Assembly: GCA_002342165.1 (NCBI GenBank)
Contig: DDPM01000175.1
Location: 1 to 17,748, forward strand
From: Hylemonella sp. UBA2468
Lineage (GTDB): Bacteria > Pseudomonadota > Gammaproteobacteria > Burkholderiales > Burkholderiaceae_C
DNA: 17,748 bases
Reading direction: 5' to 3'
A program made the position numbers and the translations under genes. Under the pieces are notes generated by a model. That model did no database searches, was not told the origin of the DNA, and was given only the letters and a program-made list of their open reading frames with translations. Shown here piece by piece: positions 1 to 8,176 of the stretch (positions are counted from its first letter, which is position 1; the number at the start of each line of letters is the position of its first letter).

Positions 1-1283
1 CTCCCGCCGATCCAAACGAGTCCCTCATTCGCTTTGACGATGTGGTCACGGGTCGTTTTGACGAGGAGGAATCCCAAGAGGCACCAGAACCCATTTTGAA
101 GCGCGTTTTGGCACCCGTGCCCGAAAGCCCCAAGTTGCACAAAGTGCTGGCTCAAGCGGGCATGGGATCTCGCTTGGAGATGGAACAACTGATACTGGAA
201 GGTCGGATTTCGGTCAACAACGAGCCCGCCCACATTGGACAGCGCATTCAGTTTGGCGATCAAATCAAGGTCAATGGCAAGCCTATCAAGGTCCGAATCG
301 ATCCGCCGCCCACACGTGTGATTGCTTACCACAAGCCAGTTGGCGAAGTTGTTACGCATGATGACCCTCAAAACCGCCCCACCGTGTTTCGCAAATTGCC
401 CAAATTGCACCAAGGCAAATGGCAATCCGTGGGCCGCTTGGACCTGAACACCGAAGGTTTGTTGTTGTTCACAAGTTCTGGCGATTTGGCCAACAGGCTC
501 ATGCATCCACGCTTTGGTCTTGAGCGTGAATATGCGGTGAGGGTATTGGGTGCGTTAAGCCAACAAGAGCGTCAGAAGCTGCTTGATGGCGTTCAGCTTG
601 AAGACGGCATAGCCCAATTTGGCTCTATAGAAGAAGGTGGTGGCGAAGGCTCCAATTGCTGGTACCGTGTCACCATCAGTGAGGGCCGCAATCGTGAGGT
701 TCGGCGCATGATCGAGTCGGTGGGACACGCCGTGAGCCGTCTGATTCGTATTCGCTATGGGGCCATGGTGCTACCACGCGGGCTTAAACGAGGTGCTTGG
801 ATGGAGCTGGATGACTCAGACATTCGGGCACTGATGCGAGCGGCAGGCGCCCCAAGAGCGCATGGAGGGCCACCAGGTTCCAGCTCGGGATCTGCATCTC
901 GTGCTGACGGCGAAGGCTCGGGTGACCCCAACATGCCGCGCCTCAATCGCCAAGAGCCAGGGGTTCGTCGAGGGCCCGGTGCCAGAAACCGCAAACCCAA
1001 GTCTGCAGCTCCTAAGCAGCCAGATCCCCTGTACCAGCCTGGTTTAGGCGGCCCTAAGGCGGGATCAAAACCCAGAAATGCCCCTTTTGGCGATCGCTCA
1101 GTCGAGCGCAGCGGTGACCGCTCACCTAACGGTTCCCAGCCCGATCCCATGAAAACCTCTCTGGGCTACATTGGGGCTGACAGTTTCAACCGCCAACGCC
1201 AAGGTCTTGCAGGTCGCGGTCCCCGCCGTGGAGGAGGTGGGCCAGGTGGTTCACGCCGCGGCGGCGGACGCGGTCCCCGCTAA
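1..1283 (+). CDS. rluB: RluB-type 23S rRNA pseudouridine synthase, 5'-truncated by window edge
   Basis: Converts a specific uridine of 23S rRNA (U2605 in E. coli numbering) to pseudouridine during large-subunit assembly. The frame is open to the window edge (codons from position 3 read PADPNESLIRF), so the GTG at 42 is an internal valine and the true start lies upstream. Counting from that GTG, an S4 RNA-binding domain covers about residues 31-80 (PKLHKVLAQAGMGSR onward). The catalytic domain follows, with the signature GRLDLNTEGLLLFT at 131-144; the catalytic aspartate is D134. EGRNREVRRM (about 226-235) is the second family hallmark. From about residue 268 to the end the protein is a roughly 145-residue tail rich in Gly, Pro, Arg and Ser that ends in RG-rich clusters, well beyond the compact enzyme core. 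RluB is preferred over RluE/RluF because of the S4 domain and the match to betaproteobacterial RluB; family assignment is firm, the exact target uridine is inferred. Confidence 0.93.
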   Translation, partial: PADPNESLIRFDDVVTGRFDEEESQEAPEPILKRVLAPVPESPKLHKVLAQAGMGSRLEMEQLILEGRISVNNEPAHIGQRIQFGDQIKVNGKPIKVRIDPPPTRVIAYHKPVGEVVTHDDPQNRPTVFRKLPKLHQGKWQSVGRLDLNTEGLLLFTSSGDLANRLMHPRFGLEREYAVRVLGALSQQERQKLLDGVQLEDGIAQFGSIEEGGGEGSNCWYRVTISEGRNREVRRMIESVGHAVSRLIRIRYGAMVLPRGLKRGAWMELDDSDIRALMRAAGAPRAHGGPPGSSSGSASRADGEGSGDPNMPRLNRQEPGVRRGPGARNRKPKSAAPKQPDPLYQPGLGGPKAGSKPRNAPFGDRSVERSGDRSPNGSQPDPMKTSLGYIGADSFNRQRQGLAGRGPRRGGGGPGGSRRGGGRGPR

Positions 1284-1285
1284 GC

Positions 1286-1291
1286 TAAAAT
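1286..1291 (+). promoter_or_regulatory. Possible -10 box (TAAAAT) upstream of ndk
   Basis: TAAAAT matches five of six bases of the sigma-70 -10 consensus and lies in the 78-base gap between the rluB stop and the ndk start. No recognisable -35 hexamer sits 16-18 bases upstream, because that stretch is the GC-rich end of rluB. A start near 1298 would give a leader of about 64 bases. Inferred from sequence only. Confidence 0.3.
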
Positions 1292-1361
1292 ACGGAGATT
1301 GTGCAGTTGCAGCAAATTGATCTGCACCTATTGCTTTCATTTTCACTCTCAGGATCACCTC

Positions 1362-1787
1362 ATGACCATCGAACGCACACTTTCCATCATCAAGCCTGAC
1401 GCAGTTGCCAAGAATGTCATTGGCCAAATTTATGCCCGTTTCGAAGCTGCCGGTTTGAAAGTGGTTGCCGCACGTATGGCCCACCTTTCCCGTGTAGAAG
1501 CCGAAGCCTTTTACGGAGTTCACAAAGAACGTCCTTTCTTCAAAGACTTGGTGGACTTCATGATTTCGGGCCCTGTGATGATTCAGGCTCTTGAAGGCGA
1601 AGGCGCCATTGCTAAAAACCGCGAATTGATGGGTGCTACCGACCCTAAAAAAGCAGCCCCCGGAACCATTCGTGCAGACTTTGCCGACAGTATTGACGCT
1701 AATGCCGTTCACGGCTCTGATGCACCTGAAACCGCAGCGGCTGAAGTGGCGTTTTTCTTCCCTGGCCTCAATATTTATTCACGCTAA
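1362..1787 (+). CDS. ndk: Nucleoside diphosphate kinase
   Basis: Transfers the gamma phosphate of ATP to nucleoside diphosphates through a phosphohistidine intermediate, keeping NTP and dNTP pools balanced in the cytosol. The 141-residue product has the usual family length. It opens with [15 protein letters not shown], the conserved beta-strand and KPDA motif, and carries the active-site segment [10 protein letters not shown] with catalytic His117. The RPFF and ISGPV segments (about 57-71) are also standard. The ATG at 1362 was chosen because the family starts at MxIERT and an AGGA lies 7 bases upstream. A TTG at 1299 is in frame but would add 21 Cys- and His-rich residues with no family counterpart. 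The gene stands 78 bases after rluB and 40 bases before rlmN, so it could be expressed alone or as the head of the downstream cluster. Confidence 0.97.
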   Translation: MTIERTLSIIKPDAVAKNVIGQIYARFEAAGLKVVAARMAHLSRVEAEAFYGVHKERPFFKDLVDFMISGPVMIQALEGEGAIAKNRELMGATDPKKAAPGTIRADFADSIDANAVHGSDAPETAAAEVAFFFPGLNIYSR

Positions 1788-1795
1788 TTCATAGC

Positions 1796-1809
1796 GCCGG
1801 AACACCGGC
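1796..1809 (+). other. Small GC hairpin abutting the rlmN ribosome binding site
   Basis: GCCGG (1796-1800), loop AACA, CCGGC (1805-1809) form a perfect 5-bp stem. The AAGGAG Shine-Dalgarno element begins at the next base (1810). There is no T-run behind it, so it does not look like a rho-independent terminator for ndk. Placement suggests, but does not prove, an effect on ribosome access to rlmN. Confidence 0.4.
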
Positions 1810-1815
1810 AAGGAG
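1810..1815 (+). promoter_or_regulatory. Shine-Dalgarno AAGGAG of rlmN, unusually far from the ATG
   Basis: AAGGAG is a near-perfect ribosome binding site. It stands 12 bases before the ATG at 1828, longer than the usual 5-9. The in-frame CTG at 1822 would be at 6 bases. The GTG overlapping the element at 1815 runs into a stop in its own frame after ten codons and is not a candidate. Confidence 0.6.
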
Positions 1816-1827
1816 TGAGCCCTGAAT

Positions 1828-2994
1828 ATGAAAGTCAATCTCCTTGACTTTGACTTGCAAGGGCTGACCCGTTTGTGTGAGCAGTGGGGTGAAAAGCCTT
1901 TTCGAGCCACCCAGCTTTTTCGCTGGATCCACCAAAAGGGCGCCATCAATTTTGAGCAGATGAGCGATTTGGCTAAATCGCTCAGGATTCAGCTGGAGCA
2001 ACAGTGCGACTTGGTTGCCTTGCCGGTCGTCAGTGAACACCGATCCACTGATGGCACGATCAAATGGTTGTTTGATGTCGGCGCTGGTAATGCGGTAGAA
2101 ACCGTGTTTATCCCTGAAGACGATCGAGGCACTTTATGTGTGTCCTCGCAAGCTGGGTGTGCCGTAGGTTGCCGCTTTTGCTCAACGGGCCACCAAGGTT
2201 TCAGCCGCAACCTCACCACCGGCGAAATGGTGTTCCAGCTTTGGTACGCCGAGCATTTTTTGCGGCGTGAGTTTCAACCCTCATCCGCTACACCCGAACG
2301 AATGATCACCAATGTGGTCATGATGGGCATGGGCGAGCCTTTGCAAAATTACGATGCGCTTTTGCCTGCTTTGCGCGTCATGCTCAGTGACCATGCATAC
2401 GGTTTGTCACGTCGTCGCGTAACCGTCTCCACTTCCGGCGTGGTGCCCATGATGGATCGTTTGGCGCAGGATTGTCCGGTGGCGTTGGCGGTCTCTTTGC
2501 ACGCGCCCAACGACGCGCTCAGGAGCACTTTGGTGCCTCTCAACCGCAAATACCCCATTGCTGAGCTCATGCAAGCTTGCTTGCGCTATTTGGATCCTGC
2601 CCCCAGAGACTATGTAACCTTTGAGTACTGCATGCTCGATGGCGTCAACGACCAGCCTGAGCATGCTGTGGAGCTCATCGAGTTGATTCGGTATCACGGT
2701 CAAAACTTGCGGACCGGTTGGTGCAAGCTCAATCTGATTCCCTTCAACCCCTTTCCCGAATCCGGCTTGCTGCGCTCCCCTAAAGCGCAAGTTCAAATGT
2801 TCTCGCAAAAGTTGTTGCATGCAGGTGTTGTCACCACCATTCGTAAAACCCGTGGAGACGACATTGACGCCGCTTGTGGCCAGTTGGCTGGCGAGGTGCA
2901 AGACCGTACCGGCTTACAACAACGTAGAGAGCAGCGCATAGAGCGCCAAGTTCTCTGGTTGCCTAAACCTGTTCATGTCAATGAATCACACTGA
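1828..2994 (+). CDS. rlmN: Dual-specificity 23S rRNA/tRNA adenine-C2 methyltransferase RlmN
   Basis: A radical-SAM enzyme that methylates C2 of A2503 in 23S rRNA and of A37 in certain tRNAs, supporting accurate decoding at the peptidyl-transferase centre. The 388-residue product has the usual length. The [4Fe-4S] cluster ligands are the CX3CX2C motif CAVGCRFC at C111, C115 and C118. The two catalytic cysteines of the family are present: C104 in GTLCVSS and the methyl-carrying C350 in [23 protein letters not shown] and the SLHAPND segment are further RlmN hallmarks, which separates it from the resistance methyltransferase Cfr. ATG 1828 is used as the start, although its ribosome binding site is better spaced for a CTG at 1822. 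The last 20 bases overlap the start of the next gene, suggesting coupled translation. Confidence 0.97.
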   Translation: MKVNLLDFDLQGLTRLCEQWGEKPFRATQLFRWIHQKGAINFEQMSDLAKSLRIQLEQQCDLVALPVVSEHRSTDGTIKWLFDVGAGNAVETVFIPEDDRGTLCVSSQAGCAVGCRFCSTGHQGFSRNLTTGEMVFQLWYAEHFLRREFQPSSATPERMITNVVMMGMGEPLQNYDALLPALRVMLSDHAYGLSRRRVTVSTSGVVPMMDRLAQDCPVALAVSLHAPNDALRSTLVPLNRKYPIAELMQACLRYLDPAPRDYVTFEYCMLDGVNDQPEHAVELIELIRYHGQNLRTGWCKLNLIPFNPFPESGLLRSPKAQVQMFSQKLLHAGVVTTIRKTRGDDIDAACGQLAGEVQDRTGLQQRREQRIERQVLWLPKPVHVNESH

Positions 2995-3793
2995 CTTTCG
3001 GCTGATTCTTCTAGTGCTCCTCTCTATGGGCCTCATATGGGCAGGGCTATCTGGTTGTGCATCCAACTCTCCTGGTTGGAACACTGCGGACGATTTGGGT
3101 TCTCAAGTCGAAGAATCGGACGCTCGTAAACGGGCGCGATTGCGATTGCAGCTTGCCACTGGTTATTTTGAGCAGGGGCAAACGTCTGTGGCTTTGGAAG
3201 AAGTCCGCTTGGCTTTGCAAATTGATTCAGGATTTGCCGACGCTTTTAATTTGCGGGGGCTCATTTACATGCGCCTCAACGAATCGCGACAAGCTGAAGA
3301 TAATTTCAAGCGTGCATTGAGCCTCAACCCTAAAGACCCCAATACCGCCCACAATTTAGGTTGGTTGCTTTGTCAAACGAACCGTTTTCCTGAGGCCAAC
3401 CAATGGTTTGCCCAAGCACTTCATCAACCTGGCTACGCTGGTCGTTCTAAAACCCACCTTACCCAGGGTATGTGCCAAATGCGCGCAGGCAACAATGCCG
3501 AGGCTGAAGCCAGTTTGATGCGTTCTTATGACCTTGACGCTTCCAATCCTGCTACCGCCTATAACTTGGGGCTATTGATGTTTCAACGAGGACAATGGAA
3601 GTCGGCTCAGACCTACCTCAAGCGGCTCAACAGCTCGACTTTGGCCAATGCAGAGTCCTTGTGGCTTGGCATTAAAGTTGAGCGACGTCTGGAGCAGATG
3701 GAGGCTGCAAATTTGCTTGGTGAGCAGTTGCGTAAGCGTTTTCCCCAGTCAGTGGAGTTCTCGGCCTGGTTAAGAGGCGCTTACGATGAGTGA
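2975..3793 (+). CDS. pilF: Type IV pilus biogenesis/stability lipoprotein PilF (PilW), TPR protein
   Basis: Outer-membrane lipoprotein of the PilF/PilW family, which helps the PilQ secretin assemble for type IV pili. The 272-residue product starts with a lipoprotein signal peptide: a hydrophobic stretch at about 9-25, then the lipobox LSGC with the lipidated cysteine at residue 28. The mature part is built from tetratricopeptide repeats from about residue 57, seen in runs such as [20 protein letters not shown] and [20 protein letters not shown]. The start at 2975 (MSMNHT) lies inside rlmN; a second ATG at 2981 would serve equally and cannot be excluded. The gene overlaps rodZ downstream by 8 bases. 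Position between rlmN and rodZ is where pilF is known in Pseudomonas and relatives, which supports the name; no other pilus gene is in view. A generic TPR lipoprotein role is the alternative. Confidence 0.88.
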   Translation: MSMNHTDFRLILLVLLSMGLIWAGLSGCASNSPGWNTADDLGSQVEESDARKRARLRLQLATGYFEQGQTSVALEEVRLALQIDSGFADAFNLRGLIYMRLNESRQAEDNFKRALSLNPKDPNTAHNLGWLLCQTNRFPEANQWFAQALHQPGYAGRSKTHLTQGMCQMRAGNNAEAEASLMRSYDLDASNPATAYNLGLLMFQRGQWKSAQTYLKRLNSSTLANAESLWLGIKVERRLEQMEAANLLGEQLRKRFPQSVEFSAWLRGAYDE

Positions 3794-4868
3794 TTTACAA
3801 ATTTCTAAGGAAGACCGAATGGCCACCGGAACCCTGACTGAGGCTGTGCCGCCGGGCACTTTGCCCGAAGAGCCCTCCAAAGAGGCCGTTGAGCAGATCA
3901 TGCCGGAGACAGCTGCTGAGCCTATTGATGAACTTTCCGCAGGGCAAATGTTGCGTCAAGCTCGCGAGGCTGCTGGCCTGCATATTGCCGTACTGGCCAT
4001 GACCCTGAAACTGCCACTTAAACGACTCGAAGCTCTGGAGGCCGAGAGATGGGATCAACTGCCCGACCTTGTATTCGTTCGGGCCATGGCTTCCAGTGTG
4101 TGCCGTGCGCTGAAAGTGGATGCCGCGCCCATATTGGCAAAACTGCCTGAGGGCCGCAAACATCTTGCCAATCGGTCTGAAGAGTTGGGTCTGAATCAGC
4201 CCTATAGAAAGTCTTCGGCTCCCGGTGCCACCCCCTTGAAGGAGCATCTTTCCAAACCTATTGCCATTTTTACAGGTTTGATTTTTCTGGTAGCGGCAGG
4301 TGTCTACGTATTTACGGATATCGATGTGCAAAGCTATTTCACGGCGACATATTCAAGTGCCACGGCTCAATTTCCTCCGGAGTCTACAAAGAGTGGGGTC
4401 AAGCTTGAAACCACTGAAATCGTCTTGCCCTCTAGTGACACGCCTTCATCCGCCGTGTCAGAAACGATGCCTTCAAAATCGAATGCTTCATCTTCATCTC
4501 ACGCGCCTTTGGCTACCTCAGGTTCCCTGGCTGCTGATGCGAATCCTAGGACCCCAGTGGCTCTTGCGTCTCCTTTATCCACATCTGAAGCGGCAAAATC
4601 TCCAGTGCTGATCGGCGAACAGTTGGTGTTCAAAGCAAAAGACACCAGTTGGGTAGAGGTTGTCGACAGCAAAGGTGGGGTGATTTTGCGGCGCAACCTT
4701 GAGAAAAATGAGGTGGTGGGTTTGTCTATTCCCAGCTCGTCGGGCGGAACCGGTCCTTTGTCCGTCGTGGTGGGGCGTTCGGACGTCACAGAGGTGACAG
4801 TGCGCGGCAAACCGTTCGTATTGGAAGCCGTGAGCCGTGAAAACGTAGCGCGGTTTGAGGTGAGGTGA
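3786..4868 (+). CDS. rodZ: RodZ-like cytoskeleton protein (N-terminal HTH, one membrane span, C-terminal DUF4115-type domain)
   Basis: Membrane protein of the RodZ family, which links the MreB cytoskeleton to the cell-wall elongation machinery and keeps rod shape. Residues 50-121 form the helix-turn-helix domain ([16 protein letters not shown] through [14 protein letters not shown]), used in RodZ for binding MreB rather than DNA. A single membrane span lies at about 158-176. A Ser/Thr/Ala/Pro-rich periplasmic linker (about 188-275) leads to the C-terminal beta domain (about 282-360, with [18 protein letters not shown]). Length (360) is close to E. coli RodZ (337). Two starts are possible. ATG 3786 overlaps the end of pilF and has AGAGG 8 bases upstream. 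ATG 3819 has AAGGA 7 bases upstream and would give a 349-residue protein. Both are downstream of the in-frame limit; the longer form is reported. It joins ispG by a one-base TGATG overlap. Confidence 0.92.
   Translation: MSDLQISKEDRMATGTLTEAVPPGTLPEEPSKEAVEQIMPETAAEPIDELSAGQMLRQAREAAGLHIAVLAMTLKLPLKRLEALEAERWDQLPDLVFVRAMASSVCRALKVDAAPILAKLPEGRKHLANRSEELGLNQPYRKSSAPGATPLKEHLSKPIAIFTGLIFLVAAGVYVFTDIDVQSYFTATYSSATAQFPPESTKSGVKLETTEIVLPSSDTPSSAVSETMPSKSNASSSSHAPLATSGSLAADANPRTPVALASPLSTSEAAKSPVLIGEQLVFKAKDTSWVEVVDSKGGVILRRNLEKNEVVGLSIPSSSGGTGPLSVVVGRSDVTEVTVRGKPFVLEAVSRENVARFEVR
3807..3811 (+). promoter_or_regulatory. Internal Shine-Dalgarno AAGGA for an alternative rodZ start at 3819
   Basis: AAGGA is followed by 7 bases and then an in-frame ATG (3819-3821, reading M-A-T-G-T). 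Spacing and match are slightly better than for the upstream start at 3786, so this may be the real start or a second one. Confidence 0.4.
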
Positions 4869-6166
4869 TGGCAGATTCCAAATCCCAAGACGTTTCTGGC
4901 GCTATTGCCCAGTCCAGCCCCGGAAAGCGCCAATCTCTGTCTGCCCAAGTGGTGTGGGGTCAGCGCGTGGTTTCCGTGGGAGGGCAATCGCCCGTTCGCA
5001 TTCAATCGATGACCAATACCGATACCGTGGACGTGATAGGCACGGCTATTCAGGTGAAAGAGTTGGCGATTGCAGGGTCAGAAATGGTGCGCATTACCGT
5101 CAATACCCCTGAAGCTGCCCAAGCCGTGCCCCATATACGCGAACAGCTCGACCGCATGGGCATCGATGTGCCCTTGATTGGCGACTTTCATTACAACGGC
5201 CATACCCTATTGACCCAATACCCCGATTGCGCTCAGGCCCTCAGCAAGTACCGCATCAACCCGGGCAATGTGGGCAAGGGCGACAAGCACGACCGCCAGT
5301 TTGGCCAAATGATCGAGGCGGCCCTCAAATGGAACAAACCCGTGCGCATTGGGGTGAACTGGGGCAGTCTGGACCAAGAATTGTTGGCCAGCCTGATGGA
5401 TGAGAACAGCCGCCGCCCAGAACCCTGGGACGCCAAGGCCGTGATGTATGAGGCCCTAGTCACGTCTGCACTAGATTCTGCCCGCATGGCGGAATCTTTA
5501 GGTATGGCCAGCCAGCAAATTGTGTTGTCTTGCAAGGTCAGTGGCGTACAAGACTTGATTTCGGTCTACCGCGAACTGGCCCGCCGCTGCAATTACCCCC
5601 TGCACTTGGGCTTGACGGAGGCGGGAATGGGCACCAAAGGTACCGTGGCCTCTGCTGCTGCCCTATCGATTTTGTTGCAAGAGGGCATTGGAGACACCAT
5701 TCGCGTGTCGCTCACGCCGCAACCCGGCGAAGCCCGCACACAAGAGGTGGTGGTGGCTGCTGAAATTTTGCAGTCCTTGGGTTTACGTCACTTCGTGCCC
5801 AGTGTGACTGCTTGCCCAGGCTGCGGCCGCACCACCAGCACCACCTTCCAAGAACTCGCCAAGCAAATTGACGATTACCTGCGGGCACAAATGCCCGTGT
5901 GGCGTGCCCGCTACCCAGGTGTGGAGTCCCTTAAAGTGGCGGTGATGGGCTGCATCGTGAACGGTCCCGGTGAGAGCAAGCATGCCGACATTGGCATCAG
6001 CCTGCCCGGCACCGGTGAAGCTCCTGCGGCCCCCGTGTTTATTGATGGCGAAAAGCGCATGACCCTTCGGGGTGACGGTATTGCCACCGAATTCCACCAG
6101 ATTGTTGAAAACTACATAGAAAACCGGTTTGGCGCCGGTTTGCCCGCCGCGACTCCAACTGCATGA
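4868..6166 (+). CDS. ispG: 4-hydroxy-3-methylbut-2-en-1-yl diphosphate synthase (IspG/GcpE)
   Basis: Catalyses the penultimate step of the MEP isoprenoid pathway, reductive ring opening of methylerythritol cyclodiphosphate to HMBPP, using a [4Fe-4S] cluster fed by flavodoxin or ferredoxin. Cluster ligands are visible in [10 protein letters not shown] (C316, C319), in [10 protein letters not shown] (C362), and as E369, the family's glutamate ligand. [11 protein letters not shown] near residue 43 and GDFHYNGH near 106 are TIM-barrel motifs of the family. At 432 residues it is longer than the 372-residue E. coli enzyme. Part of the excess is an N-terminal extension of about 25 residues; the rest appears to be internal, as I recall for betaproteobacterial relatives. 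The ATG at 4868 forms TGATG with the rodZ stop and has GAGG 7 bases upstream; the GTG directly before it is less well spaced. Its stop overlaps the hisS ATG by 4 bases. Confidence 0.97.
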   Translation: MADSKSQDVSGAIAQSSPGKRQSLSAQVVWGQRVVSVGGQSPVRIQSMTNTDTVDVIGTAIQVKELAIAGSEMVRITVNTPEAAQAVPHIREQLDRMGIDVPLIGDFHYNGHTLLTQYPDCAQALSKYRINPGNVGKGDKHDRQFGQMIEAALKWNKPVRIGVNWGSLDQELLASLMDENSRRPEPWDAKAVMYEALVTSALDSARMAESLGMASQQIVLSCKVSGVQDLISVYRELARRCNYPLHLGLTEAGMGTKGTVASAAALSILLQEGIGDTIRVSLTPQPGEARTQEVVVAAEILQSLGLRHFVPSVTACPGCGRTTSTTFQELAKQIDDYLRAQMPVWRARYPGVESLKVAVMGCIVNGPGESKHADIGISLPGTGEAPAAPVFIDGEKRMTLRGDGIATEFHQIVENYIENRFGAGLPAATPTA

Positions 6167-7485
6167 ATTCAGAAATACCCTCTTCCAAGCGCACCCCACA
6201 GAAACTCTCAGCCGTCAAAGGCATGAATGACATCCTCCCGCCGGACTCTGCCCGGTGGGAGTGGCTGGAACAACAAGTCCGTAACCTGATGGGGCGTTAC
6301 GCCTACACCAACATACGCACACCCATCCTTGAGCCTACAGCCCTGTTTGTGCGAGGCCTTGGTGAAGTGACTGACATTGTTGAAAAAGAGATGTACTCTT
6401 TTGAAGACCACCTCAATGGTGAGCAATTGACCCTACGACCCGAAAACACGGCGGGGGTGGTGCGTGCGGTGGTGGAGCATTCTTTGCTTTATGACGGCGG
6501 GAAACGTCTGTACTACATGGGCCCCATGTTTCGCCACGAGCGCCCTCAGCGAGGGCGCTACCGCCAATTCCACCAAATAGGGGCCGAAGCCCTTGGTTTT
6601 GCGGGACCTGAAGTCGATGCCGAGCTGATTTTGATGGCCCATTCACTTTGGAAGCAGTTGGGCCTCCAAGACATTCAGCTTCAGCTCAACACCTTGGGTC
6701 AGCCCCCCGAGCGCTTGGAGCACCGTGCCGCGTTGATTCAGTATTTTGAGCTGCACAGCGATCACCTCGATGAAGACTCCAAACGCCGTTTGCATGCCAA
6801 TCCACTGCGCATTTTGGACACCAAAAATCCTCAAATGCAGCAACTGGTCAATGCCGCGCCCAAGTTGAAGGATTTTTTAGGCCCGCAATCTCAGGCTCAC
6901 TTTGACCGCGTCAGGGCTTTGCTGGACGCTTCAGGCGTGGCCTACACCCTCAACCCCCGTTTGGTGCGGGGCATGGATTACTACAACCTCACGGTTTTTG
7001 AGTTTGTCACCGAGCATTTGGGTGCACAAGGCACCATTTGTGGCGGCGGGCGCTACGACTATTTGGTCGAGCAAATTGGCGGCAAACCCGCGCCAGCAGT
7101 AGGTTGGGCAATGGGCGTTGAACGGGTGTTGGAGCTGCTCAAGCTGCAAGACGCTACCACCATGCTAGCCGAGCTGGACGCCTATGCCATAGTCCTCGAG
7201 GCAGATGCCTTGGTGCAAGCGCTGCCCTGCCTACAAGCATTGCGCGCACAAGGCGTTAGGGTACAAATGCATGCGGGCTCTGCCGAGGGCATGGGCAGCA
7301 TGAAATCTCAATTCAAGCGGGCAGATGCCAGTGGTGCCCGTTTTGCCTTAATTTTTGGACCTAATGAGCTCTCGCAAGGTCAAGTGACGGTCAAGAGCTT
7401 GCGTGATGGCGTGGGCACCCAAGTTCTTAAAGACATAGACGCTCCAGATTTGGCCCAGCACCTACAATCTCAGCCCACAACTTGA
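6163..7485 (+). CDS. hisS: Histidine--tRNA ligase
   Basis: Class II aminoacyl-tRNA synthetase that charges tRNA-His in two ATP-dependent steps. The 440-residue product has the expected order of motifs. [10 protein letters not shown] opens the catalytic core (about 17-26). Motif 2 is [20 protein letters not shown] (about 119-138). The histidine-specific segment [15 protein letters not shown] lies at 267-281. [14 protein letters not shown] (294-307) precedes motif 3, [15 protein letters not shown] (312-326). The anticodon-binding domain follows to the C-terminus. The start overlaps the ispG stop in ATGA, a coupled arrangement. The product ends 7 bases before yfgM. This is the true synthetase; the related hisZ at 14638 lacks the substrate-binding motifs. 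Confidence 0.98.
   Translation: MNSEIPSSKRTPQKLSAVKGMNDILPPDSARWEWLEQQVRNLMGRYAYTNIRTPILEPTALFVRGLGEVTDIVEKEMYSFEDHLNGEQLTLRPENTAGVVRAVVEHSLLYDGGKRLYYMGPMFRHERPQRGRYRQFHQIGAEALGFAGPEVDAELILMAHSLWKQLGLQDIQLQLNTLGQPPERLEHRAALIQYFELHSDHLDEDSKRRLHANPLRILDTKNPQMQQLVNAAPKLKDFLGPQSQAHFDRVRALLDASGVAYTLNPRLVRGMDYYNLTVFEFVTEHLGAQGTICGGGRYDYLVEQIGGKPAPAVGWAMGVERVLELLKLQDATTMLAELDAYAIVLEADALVQALPCLQALRAQGVRVQMHAGSAEGMGSMKSQFKRADASGARFALIFGPNELSQGQVTVKSLRDGVGTQVLKDIDAPDLAQHLQSQPTT
7463..7468 (+). promoter_or_regulatory. Possible -10 box (TACAAT) at the end of hisS, before yfgM
   Basis: TACAAT matches five of six -10 bases and lies 24 bases before the yfgM ATG. No good -35 hexamer is present at the proper distance and the site is inside hisS coding sequence, so chance is a fair alternative. 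Confidence 0.2.
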
Positions 7486-7492
7486 TTACGCC

Positions 7493-8176
7493 ATGGCACA
7501 TCTCGATTTAGAAGAACAAGAGCAGATCGACCGGCTCAAACATTTTTGGCAACGCTACGGGCAGATCATTTCATCTGTTTTACTGGTAATTCTGCTGGCA
7601 TTGGCTGGATGGAATGCTTATCAGTATTGGCAGCGGCACCAAGCCACCCAGGCTGCTGCCTTGTTTGATGAAGTGGAGCGTTTTGCCCGCGAGGGTGATA
7701 CTGCAAAATTGCAGCGCGCCCTAACCGACATCCAAAGCAAGTTCGCTTCAACCCTTTATGCGCAACAAGCAGCCCTGTTGTCGGCTCAGATTTTTGTAAG
7801 TCAAAACCAACCCGATCTCGCTATAGCTGCCTTGAAGTGGGTAACCGATCAATCCGCTGACGAGAGTTACCGATCGGTTGCCCGATTGCGTTGGGCGGGT
7901 TTGCTGTTGGACAACAAGTCCTACGACGAAGCTTTACGTGTTTTGTCGGCCCCGTTTCCTAAAAGTTTTGAAGCCTTGGCTGCTGACCGTAAGGGCGATG
8001 TCTTTTCAGTCCAAGGTCAAACCGCGCAGGCGGTTGAAGCCTACCAAGCCGCTTACTCAGGGCTATCTGTAGCTTTGGGTGAGGACGCCTCTGGCGGCAC
8101 CACCTCCGAGTACAAGCGCTTGGTGGATGTGAAGTTGGCTGCTTTAGGTGCTGCCAGCCCTGGGGCTGCTAAGTGA
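7493..8176 (+). CDS. yfgM: YfgM-like membrane-anchored tetratricopeptide protein (ancillary SecYEG translocon subunit)
   Basis: Member of the YfgM family. In E. coli, YfgM is an inner-membrane protein bound to SecYEG and the chaperone PpiD, helping to hand secreted proteins to periplasmic chaperones. The 227-residue product has a charged cytoplasmic N-terminus (about 1-23, LDLEEQEQIDRLKHFWQRYG), one membrane span at about 24-43, and a helical, Ala- and Gln-rich periplasmic part with weak TPR-like character (for example LYAQQAALLSAQIFV). Length is near the E. coli protein (206). ATG 7493 is the first usable start, 7 bases after the hisS stop, without a clear Shine-Dalgarno element, which fits reinitiation from hisS. 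The stop overlaps bamB in TGATG. The hisS-yfgM-bamB-der order matches E. coli and supports the assignment. Confidence 0.9.
   Translation: MAHLDLEEQEQIDRLKHFWQRYGQIISSVLLVILLALAGWNAYQYWQRHQATQAAALFDEVERFAREGDTAKLQRALTDIQSKFASTLYAQQAALLSAQIFVSQNQPDLAIAALKWVTDQSADESYRSVARLRWAGLLLDNKSYDEALRVLSAPFPKSFEALAADRKGDVFSVQGQTAQAVEAYQAAYSGLSVALGEDASGGTTSEYKRLVDVKLAALGAASPGAAK

Noticed and set aside
1301..1327. Inverted repeat GTGCAG ... CTGCAC upstream of ndk
   Set aside because: Only 6 bp around a 15-base loop, with no T-run; too weak to call a terminator or operator.
1299..1361. Upstream TTG start for ndk (21 extra residues)
   Set aside because: The extension has no counterpart in the family and the ATG at 1362 has a better ribosome site.
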